A stretch of DNA of 64,000 nucleotides from W0P28-013 sp051870755. Lineage in GTDB: Bacteria > Bacteroidota > Bacteroidia > Bacteroidales > Paludibacteraceae. The translations under genes were made by a program, and so were the position numbers. The notes beneath the pieces are model-generated. The model ran no database searches. It was given only the letters and a program-made list of their open reading frames with translations, and was not told where the DNA came from. The stretch is taken from NCBI GenBank assembly GCA_051870755.1, contig JBJECE010000036.1:1-64000 (forward strand). Direction: 5' to 3'. Every line of letters starts with the position of its first letter. Within the stretch, counting starts at the first letter, position 1. Positions 43,801 to 53,300 of this stretch are shown here, one piece after another.

Positions 43801-46800
43801 GTCAATCGGTGTGTGGGGTTTTTCGAACACCAACTGATAGACCGTATTGCAACTCTGTGGATCGCTTGTATCCAAGCCTTTGTGCTCGAACATCACCGAT
43901 CCGTCCTGATTATCGGTGCGTGTCCAACTGCTTGAGGTAGCCGCGCCGCTAAACGCACTTTTGTCAATAGTGATAACAGCGCCATTTTCCACCATCCATT
44001 TGTACGACAAAGCGGGACACACGCATGTATCGACTGTTACGATAGTGGTAATGGTATCCAGCAACCGAACCGTCAGCGTCAGCGTAGAAGATTCTTCGCA
44101 CTTGTTACCTGCAATATTTTTCACTTGCTTATAATATTTGTAAGTCTCTTTGCGCGACTTTTTGCCTGTCGTCGCATTAGTGTACATTGCAACTTTAAAC
44201 CAAGATTCATTGTCAGGATTTGCCGGACTAACCGATGGCGCATTATAATTCGTCGGCGTCAGCCTTATGGTTTGGGTGCCAAAACCGGTGTTCCATAGAA
44301 AGTCCTCGTCCTCGCACACCGTGCCGGAAACTTCGTGTTTGACGGAGTTGCCAAGCGTCAATGTGATGGTAGCCTGCTTATTACAGTGGCCTTTACCGCT
44401 ATTTTCTGTACGATAATGGAAATCGTAAGTACCACTCGCAGTGAGCTTTATATCGGTTATTTGCGTAGCAGTTGCCGTTATCGTACCACAAGTATCTGTG
44501 CCGGTCGGGTCCACAAGATATGCGTTAGTGGCATCCGGTGTGTATGCCGTACCATCTTTCACAATATTCACAAACTCAACCACCTTATCACCAGATGCTT
44601 GTAATTGCGGCTTGACATCGAACATATCACAATCGAAGACAATCTCAGGCTTGGTAGCGGACCTATCTTCGAAAATAAAATTAATGTCCCAGTATGGGGG
44701 GGCAGTATATGTATACCATGTTGCATGCTTATCCCATGCACAATCCAAATATTTTTTGCCATTATCTTTAGCGCCATTAAATGTACCATCTGCTTTACTA
44801 ACTTGTTTCGGGTCGAAACCGAAATAAAGTGTATCCAATTTTGCGCATCCCGCAAATGTCGATGTAAGATCACTCACCTGCGTCAGTTTGTCAAAATTGA
44901 CAATAGTTGCTAACTCCTCACACCCATAAAACGTACCATTCAGGGAATAAGAAGTAGATGCCTCTGATAATTTTGCGGATAATTTGATAGAATCCAAGGA
45001 ACTACACCCATTAAATGTATTTTCCAACGAGCCATCTTTCAAAACATGAAATTTATCGAAATTTGCCACAGTATCTAAGTTGCTCAAACCATGGAATAAA
45101 TTATCTACATTAACAAGTTTATCATAATCGCTCCCCTTAAAAGTTACCTTCTTCAACTTTTGACAGCCGTGAAAAGTTTTACTTGATTTCTGTTGTGCAG
45201 CATTCCATTCTCCAAAAGCCAATAAATCCGACTCAATTATATTCTCTACAAGTTGGTTGCTTGCATCGCGTATGAAACCGCGCTTTTGCGTTATATGTTG
45301 GTTCCCGACAAAAAACGGCAATGTTATTTCGGTAAGCGCATTACAACCTATAAATGTACCGGCAAGGCTGATTGTATCCGAAATCAAGTTGTAGAATTCA
45401 ATACTATCTAATTGACCGCACCCATAGAACGTATAGTTCAGTTGCTTCAAATTTTGAAATGCCGTCAAATTTTTCACACATCGCAAAGCCGTACAGCCCC
45501 AAAAAGTGCCCGGCATACCGATAGAATTCTTATTACCGTTAGTGCCATCGAAAATAACTGTATCCAACGCCGTACACCCATCGAATGTGCCTTCGAAAGC
45601 TTCAAACGTACCTTGTGTAATACTTTTATTTGTAGCTTGATAAAACGAAGCACCTTCTTGATTCTCTAAACGCGCCGTCAAATTTGTTAAATCAATTTTC
45701 TTAAGACTGGTGCAACCTTTGAATGTTTCGAATAAGCCAATAGTAGATGAACTGCCCACAACATTACCAATAAACGAAACATCTTGCAATGCTGCACACC
45801 CGCTGAATGTTTGCGATAAGTTAGTGATGTTCGTAAATTTGTCGATTTTCGTTAAACCGGTCAATTTTGCACAACCATAAAATGTGCCACACATCGACAC
45901 CAAATTACTATTTTTAACAAGGTCTGTGTCCTCGCCAAACTTGACCGTGTCTAACGCTGCACACCCAAAGAAAGTTTGTCCGAAAGCCAACTTTGTTGGG
46001 TCTGTGTTGCTGTCATCTCGTAAGGTATTCGAGATGGAACTCAAATCAATTTTTGTAATCGTTGAGCAATTTAGAAACGTGCGGTAAAGGTGTTGCACCG
46101 AATGATTTGCGTCATCTCCGTTATAAAACGCCGCACCCTTCAAAGCAGTACAGCCCGAAAACGTTTGATTTAAGTCGGTCAGCTGTTTGAACGCATCCAA
46201 ATTTTCCACTTGTTGTAAGGCCGTACAACCCAAAAAAGTTTGCGGCATACCGATCTCATTCGCGTTTGAAACGTTAGCATCGAATGTAACTGTTTGCAAA
46301 GCCGTACACCCATTGAAAGTATTATCAAACACCGATGCATTGGACTCTGTTGACGTTGGAGCGATCAAATGTGTATTAGCAGTATAAACAACAACTTTTG
46401 TATTGTTCAAATAGGGTGTTAATGTCGTTAAATCAACCTTTTTCAAACGTGTGCAGCCACTAAAAGTACTCTTCAACGCTATGTCAGTAGCGTTGTTATC
46501 TGCAAATTTAATTTGCTCAAAACTTGTACAATTCGTAAATGTTTGAGCAAGATTGGTAATGTATGTCAACCCGCTCAAATCTATCTCATTATCAGAAGAA
46601 GTAGCCGTGCACTTTACTGTTTTCAGAGAATTGTTCCCCCAAAAAGTAGAACTCATGGATAAGGAGTTGGTTCTCTTTCCTAAAATACACGTTTCCAGAT
46701 TTTTACATTGATCAAATGTACCATCCAAACTCTTGGTATAATCCATTATGCCCGACAAATCTGCATATCGTAAATTGATACATTTCTTAAATGTATATAA

Positions 46801-49557
46801 AAATTCTACTTCTCCGCCTCCTTTAGGCTGAACAAGCCAATCAGTCTTAATAGTATCCAAATTACGACAATGGGCAAAAGTATAAGTTAAACGATTATAA
46901 TGCTTAGCAGTTTCATCAAGCTGATATACACCATTAGCATTTTTTTTACAACTATAACTATATACAGACTCAAATCGTTTGAAATTTGTCAATGTTGCAT
47001 CACTCAAGGTGGTTAATCCCTGATTACAGTCGAAAGCCCGTTGAATGTGACATGATGCTCCTTGGTTTACTGAATTAAAACAAATATTACCAATAGTACA
47101 ACTATTGTTGCATGTAAAACTATAAATATCCTTATCCCCGGCCGATGTACAATCGCCACCAAATGCCAGATAGAGCGACAAAATATTCTTAAACGGTATA
47201 TATAATACCTCACCCTGTTGATAACCGGTATGACCACAAAACGCATACTGCATATCAACTGCTTGGTCTTGAGCTCCAGACCATGTAGTAGGATCAGTTG
47301 GGATTGAACCAGCACCGCCTGTATAAAATTGTACTTTTGTACCGCCGTTCCTAAAGGTTGCGTTCAACGATTCTATATCTTTGAACATGGTTAAATCTAT
47401 AGCTTCTTCAACAAATTTACCATTCGTAAATGTCTTAAACGATTTAACGCCATAAAAAGCTTCTGTACATTTCAAACGAGCATTGTTTGTACTATTGAAG
47501 TTACCTTCACTTCCTGCTATCGCAGGTGTTGTACCATTATCTACACCAAACACTAAATTGGTACAATTCTTAAACGTACCAACCATGCTACTGATATTCT
47601 CTAATTTATTGATATTGTAAATGCCGCAAATTAGGTAGTCTTGTGTCGCCCATTTAGGCTCCGATACACGGTCGTTTTGAGCAGTTGATTTTTTATACAC
47701 TCCCCCTTGAATATAATAATAATAAGGAGGTGTTGAAGGATCATATTTAGGTGCTATAGCAAGGTCACCTATAAAATCGCTACCTACCATAAACAATTTT
47801 ATACTATCTTCCGGTATTGGATAATAGTAAATATCCGCTATATTTCCAGCAGGGTTTGTATAACCCACACTCTCAATCGGCTTACCATTCACACGGCACA
47901 ATCCATAATCAGGATCTGTATGATAATAATATTTTCCGCCGCTTAATTTAGCGGACAAGTCGGTACTCTTAGATACAATAAGATTACTACTACTACCATT
48001 ATCCTTTAAGGCCGTAGCCGCACTAACATCTGGCACTAAATAATACTCACCGGGCAATTCACTGATTTTCACTTGAATTGGTGTGTTACTGTCATCTCGC
48101 AATGCAAAAGTGGAATCTGTTGTCAGGTGAAAAGAACCTTTTAATGTGTCCGACTTATAACTAACAGGAGCAGAATTAATATCTATAAGACTTGTATTCG
48201 TGCCGGCTACATTACTAGGGGTAAAAATATAACTTCCTACAAGCGTCGGGTCTGTAATTATAACAACATCCTTTGCCGAGATTGCAGAAGGACTATCTAA
48301 AATATCCACAACATTAGGAACTCCGGAGCCATTCGCACAATTATCTATCGTCAAATAAAACGTGGCAGGCGATGCCAATTTCGGATTTTCTACAATAACC
48401 GGCGTACCATAACCATCATTTTCCACATCAGAAATAGCACTGTAGTTTATGTCTAACGCATAATCTTGGGGGGTGGACAAGTTAAATGCCGGATCGGCTA
48501 TTGTTTGGCTTGTAGAAGAAAATTGAGTATAAGGATCGTAATACAAAAGATATACTGTTTCGCCGTTTTTACTTACTTCGATATTTTTGCCTGAACCACA
48601 TGTAACAAAAGGTGTTGGGCGACTTACACTGCCTGTAGTAATCACATGATGGCCTTTAATATTATGTAAGCCTACACATCTAACCTCTTTATTATCATCC
48701 GCATCTATTTCCCACCACAGAGCCGCCGGAGAGCTGCTCACAGCATAATTACCTGGTACTATTATTTGTTGAGTATTAAAATTACAACCGGCAAAAGTGT
48801 AATCCAAATTCACACCATTTGTAGTATCCTTTGGCAAATAGACATATTTCAACGATTTGCAATCACGAAAAGTTCCTTTGAGGCTTTGTATTTTATTGGC
48901 CGGCGCACCTGACAAATCGGCATACTGCAAATTTGAGCATTCCCTGAAAGTTTCATCCAAACCATCCTTGTCAAAACTATCACTAAAACTTAAGGTAACC
49001 TGCTTCAATTGATAACAACGAGTAAAAGCATTTTTCCATGAAACAACATTACTATACTGACTTAAACCATAGATTGTCTCTAGTGATTGACAATCTTGAA
49101 AAGCAAGTGTAAAATCTGTTTCTTTTTCATTCTCTCCGAAGATAATAGGTAAGAAAATCGTTTTCAAATTTTCAAAACTAGCCAAAGCTAAACGTTCAAA
49201 ACGGATCTGATTCGTGTACGGATCCGTCCAATCAAAGTATTTGTTGGCTAAATTAATCTCTGTTATTTTATCATGAATCGGATATAAGAACGATGATATT
49301 TCACCTAACATAGTTTCAGTTAAAGGTTGATTATTAGTAATAGGTTCAATTTGAACATGACAATCCGAATTAGTAATCGTAGATAAATCAGTAATTGGAG
49401 TACCATTCGCATCCCAACAAGACATATCGCCGGTGTTATCTATTTTGACAAATATTTCAACAAATATCTGCCCTCTCCCTACTTGCGGGAAGGCGAAAAG
49501 AAACAGCAGCAAAAATGTGGTAAATAACTGAGTGGAAAGGTGTAGCGGTTTTTTCAT
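40825..49557 (-). CDS. Giant BspA-like / Ig-like repeat surface protein with type IX sorting tail
   Basis: A 2910-residue secreted protein. A signal peptide covers about 1-29 (FAFPQVGRGQ). A first leucine-rich block (about 70-260) is followed by a linker with Ser/Asp-rich strands (260-640). A long BspA-type block (about 640-1610) has unit words such as FNGCTALQTVTF and LNQTFSGCTAL. About ten Cys-containing Ig/PKD-like modules (about 1620-2820) carry the recurring words TICEDANYEWR, ETYKYYKQ, SLILTVELVDIITT. The C-terminal sorting domain (about 2826-2910) has LSPNPVKQGSVVLIDG, HIDVYTTAGQRVLSFDI and GCYLVQIS. It is most likely an adhesin. Within the Ig region blocks are repeated almost word for word (DTITTIVTVDTCVCPALSY against DIITTTVKDATCVCPGLAY), evidence of internal duplication. 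No start problem: the ATG at 49557 opens the signal peptide. Confidence 0.92.
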   Translation of the reverse strand: MKKPLHLSTQLFTTFLLLFLFAFPQVGRGQIFVEIFVKIDNTGDMSCWDANGTPITDLSTITNSDCHVQIEPITNNQPLTETMLGEISSFLYPIHDKITEINLANKYFDWTDPYTNQIRFERLALASFENLKTIFLPIIFGENEKETDFTLAFQDCQSLETIYGLSQYSNVVSWKNAFTRCYQLKQVTLSFSDSFDKDGLDETFRECSNLQYADLSGAPANKIQSLKGTFRDCKSLKYVYLPKDTTNGVNLDYTFAGCNFNTQQIIVPGNYAVSSSPAALWWEIDADDNKEVRCVGLHNIKGHHVITTGSVSRPTPFVTCGSGKNIEVSKNGETVYLLYYDPYTQFSSTSQTIADPAFNLSTPQDYALDINYSAISDVENDGYGTPVIVENPKLASPATFYLTIDNCANGSGVPNVVDILDSPSAISAKDVVIITDPTLVGSYIFTPSNVAGTNTSLIDINSAPVSYKSDTLKGSFHLTTDSTFALRDDSNTPIQVKISELPGEYYLVPDVSAATALKDNGSSSNLIVSKSTDLSAKLSGGKYYYHTDPDYGLCRVNGKPIESVGYTNPAGNIADIYYYPIPEDSIKLFMVGSDFIGDLAIAPKYDPSTPPYYYYIQGGVYKKSTAQNDRVSEPKWATQDYLICGIYNINKLENISSMVGTFKNCTNLVFGVDNGTTPAIAGSEGNFNSTNNARLKCTEAFYGVKSFKTFTNGKFVEEAIDLTMFKDIESLNATFRNGGTKVQFYTGGAGSIPTDPTTWSGAQDQAVDMQYAFCGHTGYQQGEVLYIPFKNILSLYLAFGGDCTSAGDKDIYSFTCNNSCTIGNICFNSVNQGASCHIQRAFDCNQGLTTLSDATLTNFKRFESVYSYSCKKNANGVYQLDETAKHYNRLTYTFAHCRNLDTIKTDWLVQPKGGGEVEFLYTFKKCINLRYADLSGIMDYTKSLDGTFDQCKNLETCILGKRTNSLSMSSTFWGNNSLKTVKCTATSSDNEIDLSGLTYITNLAQTFTNCTSFEQIKFADNNATDIALKSTFSGCTRLKKVDLTTLTPYLNNTKVVVYTANTHLIAPTSTESNASVFDNTFNGCTALQTVTFDANVSNANEIGMPQTFLGCTALQQVENLDAFKQLTDLNQTFSGCTALKGAAFYNGDDANHSVQHLYRTFLNCSTITKIDLSSISNTLRDDSNTDPTKLAFGQTFFGCAALDTVKFGEDTDLVKNSNLVSMCGTFYGCAKLTGLTKIDKFTNITNLSQTFSGCAALQDVSFIGNVVGSSSTIGLFETFKGCTSLKKIDLTNLTARLENQEGASFYQATNKSITQGTFEAFEGTFDGCTALDTVIFDGTNGNKNSIGMPGTFWGCTALRCVKNLTAFQNLKQLNYTFYGCGQLDSIEFYNLISDTISLAGTFIGCNALTEITLPFFVGNQHITQKRGFIRDASNQLVENIIESDLLAFGEWNAAQQKSSKTFHGCQKLKKVTFKGSDYDKLVNVDNLFHGLSNLDTVANFDKFHVLKDGSLENTFNGCSSLDSIKLSAKLSEASTSYSLNGTFYGCEELATIVNFDKLTQVSDLTSTFAGCAKLDTLYFGFDPKQVSKADGTFNGAKDNGKKYLDCAWDKHATWYTYTAPPYWDINFIFEDRSATKPEIVFDCDMFDVKPQLQASGDKVVEFVNIVKDGTAYTPDATNAYLVDPTGTDTCGTITATATQITDIKLTASGTYDFHYRTENSGKGHCNKQATITLTLGNSVKHEVSGTVCEDEDFLWNTGFGTQTIRLTPTNYNAPSVSPANPDNESWFKVAMYTNATTGKKSRKETYKYYKQVKNIAGNKCEESSTLTLTVRLLDTITTIVTVDTCVCPALSYKWMVENGAVITIDKSAFSGAATSSSWTRTDNQDGSVMFEHKGLDTSDPQSCNTVYQLVFEKPHTPIDIIQTITTTHCQEYAYQWDLTPDNPDDDEYLTFSGADFDPTSTAWKLSVGAINSPSHTYDTSKDNLILDSKRTQSAIVNEMVTYTFAVKLKNANTCVDTYTLILPVKLTHRNEQTATICEDANYEWRDNADKVITTLDKSDFGQCLDKSQYGKYQTLTHDPALDIEKMVVRTYTDKGRRFREEIYKYYAQRENCAGGECEISDSLILTVELVDIITTTVKDATCVCPGLAYQWMVENDAVITIDEAAFADNATSALWTRTDNPSGSVTFEHSGTINGHLCATVYQLIFDKPTKPINDEKADKSCESGLYKWDLGSSGATIELSGNDFVNEPTWTVAAFTSSGIYSAIKSADRTLKAQQPATEQITFTYKVTLHNNQTACEDTYTLDLTVQQTHREQTTAQVCANVEYELKNVWGAVVLTLGSSEYNMGDVAANPFSNAGSSGTFSKTTLPNGTQRYVVSKTGGTQYGCFEEYTLDLTVNPVYDERPGGTDAANATTGTVCQNENFVWNIAGDALVSAITLTYADYNQTATAFNSAGQQLQLEKTTKGTTQCYTYKGADKNTHCDRFYHLTLTVSPVIDQTLYSPYTDATQMAYCSDQTYVWNDGGFSYYLDSVQFYRPDGVYTDNGITIEQTTISATPWIVQFVATVPSGSCQAKYKLLLALDDRFAANLVLANTVTDAVCNGSSYVWNYGSDGSVTVSPADPDYPAFPVGGQIKRRVSVPGASGCNDYYYLDLTINPSDHRTMTIDAVCRDENYFSYTGFPINEIVDFDAADLPADVKTYTHTVAHDCDQMTITFNFKEPERCQGKIVEGLVINQYECWLLMVNHNQLPLRDQEPVAYQWYVCQNSAPGDPNFLRNSNPIEGATKDFYTETQTLTGGYYWVKVTYIVGDEEFYYRSEPAALLCPDALEVVTTTDVMLSPNPVKQGSVVLIDGDALDVSAGAHIDVYTTAGQRVLSFDIATSAFKADVPAGCYLVQISVDRQTIVTAKMVVQ

Positions 49558-49639
49558 AAGCGGTAGGTTTGGCAGTTAGGTTACATAAACACTTTGGCGG
49601 CACACAGCCACCCACAAGCGACTGCACGTCATCAATTTG

Positions 49640-49647
49640 CAAAAATA
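49640..49647 (-). promoter_or_regulatory. -7 element upstream of the giant BspA-like gene
   Basis: TATTTTTG on the minus strand. A TTTG lies 24 bases upstream, longer than usual. Transcription would start near 49633, leaving a leader of about 75 bases. Confidence 0.45.
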
Positions 49648-49683
49648 AATTAACAACGTGTAAAAAACAGCCAAATAGCGTTT

Positions 49684-49938
49684 TTACAAATCGACAGACT
49701 GTTGAAAATTATTCACACACAGCCGGTAGGCGTCGGCGTAATATTGGAAGAAATCGTGCTGCAGCGCCACCGATATACGCAACAGTTGTGCCGTGTCGAT
49801 GCTCGCACGCTTGAAAATGCTGTAAATGTTGGTGCGGTCGCAATAGAGTTGTGCAGCCAACCACGGAATGGTACGCCCCTGCCGGCGCAGTTCGCGTTCC
49901 ACCATCTGTCCGATGTGAATTGTAGAAAAGTTTGTCAT
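49684..49938 (-). CDS. Small helix-turn-helix protein
   Basis: An 84-residue protein with a helix-turn-helix of the XRE-like type: IGQMVERELRRQGRTIPWLA (helix 1 and 2), AAQLYCDRTNIYSIFKRA (turn and recognition helix), DTAQLLRISVALQHDFFQYY (helices 4 and 5). Small regulators of this kind are common beside surface-protein genes in Bacteroidota. It is encoded between the two giant genes on the same strand, 126 bases before the 2910-residue gene, and could regulate either. Its ATG directly follows the T-run of a terminator-like hairpin at the end of a structured RNA. Confidence 0.87.
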   Translation of the reverse strand: MTNFSTIHIGQMVERELRRQGRTIPWLAAQLYCDRTNIYSIFKRASIDTAQLLRISVALQHDFFQYYADAYRLCVNNFQQSVDL

Positions 49939-49968
49939 AAAAAATGATAATAACGGGCATTACTATCA
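49939..49968 (-). terminator. Terminator-like hairpin abutting the helix-turn-helix gene start
   Basis: On the minus strand TGATAGTAA and TTATTATCA (one mismatch) enclose a six-base loop and are followed by six T, and the next bases are the ATG of the regulator. The stem is AT-rich, so termination may be partial: an attenuator or the 3' end of the RNA at 49940-50224. Confidence 0.5.
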
Positions 49969-50224
49969 CCGGCCGCCGGATAACACACAAAGGTGTGAAC
50001 CATTCTACTCGCATTCACGGGAGCGTAGGATGGAACCCGCGTCATCACATAGAGTTGTTCACACCAGAAACATGTAAACAAAAACAATACGTGATGACGG
50101 AGCCTGCGCCCCGCGAATGTGCCAATTATCCGACTGATCAAAATCAGTTTCCTACGCTTTTTTTGAATGCGAATAATAGTTAATGCTTTTTTATAAAAAT
50201 ATCTGACGCAAAACGCTTTTTACG
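49940..50224 (-). ncRNA. Structured, possibly pseudoknotted RNA between promoter and regulator gene
   Basis: Four long complementary pairs lie in this gene-free stretch. Three are nested: CGCATTC 50010-50016 with GAATGCG 50165-50171; AGCGTAGGA 50022-50030 with TCCTACGCT 50150-50158; CGTCATCAC 50040-50048 with GTGATGACG 50091-50099. The fourth, GGTGTGAAC 49992-50000 with GTTCACACC 50057-50065, links the loop of the innermost helix to sequence outside it, which would make a pseudoknot. A local hairpin ACTGAT/ATCAGT is at 50133-50147, and CCCGCGAATG can compete for the outer helix. The minus strand is favoured by a full consensus promoter at 50231-50261 and the terminator-like hairpin at 49939-49968. 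It could be a free RNA or a switching leader of the regulator gene. No Rfam family was identified by eye with confidence. Confidence 0.62.
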
Positions 50225-50230
50225 CCATTG

Positions 50231-50261
50231 CAAAAGTAGTACATTTTTCTTGTTTGGCAAA
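50231..50261 (-). promoter_or_regulatory. Bacteroidota-type promoter of the structured RNA / regulator
   Basis: The minus strand reads TTTG, 19 bases, TACTTTTG, a full consensus match. The start would be near 50224, about 285 bases before the helix-turn-helix ATG, all of it the structured region. Confidence 0.8.
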
Positions 50262-50295
50262 AAAAACACCATCGCCCTGAATTTCAGAGCGATGG
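50260..50295 (-). terminator. Intrinsic terminator of the giant InlB-repeat gene
   Basis: CCATCGC at 50269-50275 pairs with GCGATGG at 50289-50295. On the minus strand the stem is followed by GTG and eight T. It lies about 30 bases after the stop codon; a second small hairpin, AGCAGC/GCTGCT at 50311-50325, directly follows the stop. Confidence 0.85.
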
Positions 50296-50325
50296 ATGTC
50301 TGTTTATGGCAGCAGCGATGCTGCT

Positions 50326-53300
50326 TTAATGTACGATAACTTTCACAATTTCGGAACCGATATGTACCAAATATACGCCGGCCACAGGCACACGCACCGT
50401 GTAATGGGTGGTGTGTTGTTTGTAGTCGAGCAACTGACCGATAGAGTTGTAAACAAATATATCGGTTTCGCTATCGCACTCGACAAAGATGCGGTCGTGC
50501 TGCACATAGACGACGCTGCCTGTTGTAACTTCGGTCAGTGCGTCGCTTATCAGGCGGAATTGCGCCACATACCTGAAGTCGCGCGTTACAACGACAGTTC
50601 GCGGATTGTCGTACACGCCATCGCTCCATTGTGCCAATTCGTAACCGGCTTTCGGCGTGGCTTCGAGCGTTATCTCGGTATCGGCCAAATAGACACCGCC
50701 GCCGGTTACGGTACCGAAGTTGGTATCGTTCGGCAAGGCCGTTATCGTGTAGTAGAACTTGTATGGTTCGAAGATGGCCTTCAGCACGGTGTCGCACGCT
50801 ACGACTACGGTGCGCGGATTGGCGGTCAGACCGTCGCTCCACTTCGTAAATTCGTAACCATTCACGGCTGTGGCAAGCACTTCGACTGCGGTGCCCTGTT
50901 TGTAGATGCCGCCACCGGCGACGTCGCCAAATTCAGGATCGTTGGCCAGCGTTGTCAGCGTGTACGATTTCAGCGTGTCGATTTCGAAACGCACGGTGTA
51001 AACCGATCCGCTGCCTATCGGTACGCACAGCGAGCCGACTTTCACAGCCACCGTTACACTGTCGATTTGCTCTGTCGCGTAGGTCTGATAACTATTGCCA
51101 AGCGTTGCCGTAACCGCATCGGCTGTAGGCACGGCAGTTTGGGCAGTGCCAATCGGCAACAGCACCGTGTAGCGATAGACATTCGGCACAAAGCCATCGA
51201 CTTCGACACCGTTCACATACAACATGGCCAGCGCCGTGTTGTTGCAAACCACATCGTCGGAAACGGTATCTTCGGGATTGACAGGTGCCGTTTCGTGGAA
51301 TGGGGTCGGACACGATGCCGTAACTTGTCCGTTGCGATGGGTAAGTACCACTTTGTAGATGCCGTCCAATGCGCCGCTCTTCTCGTGATAGAAGAAGGTG
51401 TTGGCACCAACCGGTACGGCATTGCGATACCATTCGAACGAGGCGATGCCCGCAGAATCGACAGCCAACGTCGCGTAGTCGAGTTTGGTTATCAGGTTCG
51501 ACTCTTTCAACTCGAACGGCACAGCGTAAGTTACGCTTGCGCAACCCAATGCGTTGTACATCGTTACTTGTACACTATACTGCCCTTCGACAGCCGTACC
51601 TACCGGCACGGGGAATGTCAGTTTGTCGCCCAACAACGTCTGTTTGTCTTGGTTTTTGAACCCGACATTCTTGGCTGCCGCATTGAACGCGAGCGAGTAG
51701 GTCGTCGGCGTGCCGGCAGTTATCGTGTAGGCTATCGTTACCAACGAATCGTTGGGACAAACAGGCATCACGTTGTCAAACTCGACTTCGGGCAGCGACG
51801 CTTCGACAACCGTGAATTGCGCGAAAGTAGTAACGCCCGATTTGGTTACATACACATGATATGTACCGGCGGTCGTTACCGTCAGCGTATCTTTGGTCGA
51901 GAGGTCGCTCCATTGGAATTTGTCGCCATATTTGGTCGCCATGCCGGCAGCCCACACTTTGGTCGATCCCGATGGACACATCGTCAGATTGCCACCAATG
52001 GTCAAGCCTTTGTTATTGACATTCACGGTGTAAACCGCTGTGTACGAACAACCGCCGCCATTGGTGATAGACACGGCGTATGTAGTTGTGCGTGTGGGCG
52101 TTACCGTTATTTCGGTGGCTTCGTTACCGGCATACACATTGCCAAAGTTGTCGCTCCACGCATAACGCATACCATCAATGGCGACCGTTTTCAGCGTAAC
52201 GCTCGCTCCGGGACATACGCGTACCGTATCGGCCAACTGTTCGGCGCCAACATACGCGTGCATCTCGATAGGATCGGGCGTTTGCAGTACGGCCACCACA
52301 TATTCGGTCGATACAGGGCAAGCCTCTTTGACGTGTTCGGTCGTTTTGTTCACCACTTCCACACGATACGCCTTGTTTTGCGCATCGGCCGTTGTTACAG
52401 TGATGCTGTTCGTGTCGGTAGCCAACAGCACATCGTCGGCATACCAAGCAACGGTGTAGCGGCTATCCAACTGAATGCTGTCGGTGCTGAGTACTTTGAG
52501 CACAACGGCCGAATCGCCCACGCAGACTTCGGCACGCGACCGTGCGTGGTTGCCCGACGGCACAATCACAATGGCCGGCATCGGCATCGTGTAAATGGTG
52601 CGCGCTATCAGACGAACACAGCCGGTGAGGTTGTTTGTAACTGCCAACGTGTAGGTCGATGTATTGGCCGGACGCACCCAAACTTCGTCGTCGATGCCGT
52701 CGTCATCGTTGGTGATGTCCTCGCCCGTTTGCGAATACCAACGATAGGTAAACAGCGCACGGTCTTCCTGTTTGGCATATAGGCGAATGAGTTTGTCCTG
52801 ACAAATGGTATCGTTGATTGCCAACATATTGCCATCGACATCGTAAGCCTCGATAGGCGGTTTGGGCAGAGCGCATACATGCACCGTAACTTCCAAGCCT
52901 TGCGAAATCGATTCGCACAAACCGCGTTTGGTCTTCACCACCACGTTGTAGGTGTAAGTGGTGTCGTTGCGGCCGTTGGTTGCTGCTTCGGGATAGTCAA
53001 TCAGCGTCTGTTGGTTGCTGCCGACAGGCTGACCATCGCGGAACCAAGCGTAATCCAAATCGGCCGGGTCGTTGGCATCGGTCGGTATGACGGTGAGTAT
53101 GGCCGCATCGCCGGCGCAGAATATCTGTGTCGGGTCGAACGACGAACGCAGTACCACTTCGGGCAGTTTGTTCACGTTGATCAATAGGCTATCGACTTTG
53201 ACACAGCCGGTGGTGTCGTTAACGGCATAACAATAGTAGGTGGTCGTAACCGGCGGACAAGTGCGCAACTCACGTTGTTTGCCTGCGGAAATCAACCGCT

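Noticed and set aside
49944..50183. 79-codon plus-strand frame covering the structured RNA region
   Set aside because: It has no promoter on that strand, no domain, and coincides with long inverted repeats that explain the sequence better as RNA structure.
50296..52782. 828-codon open frame on the plus strand, and further long plus-strand frames at 55093-56703, 57550-58797 and 59728-60903
   Set aside because: They are antisense to the giant InlB-repeat gene. Their proteins are repetitive mirror images of its codons, have no domain or signal peptide, and they end irregularly. The giant frame is continuous and has clear domains.
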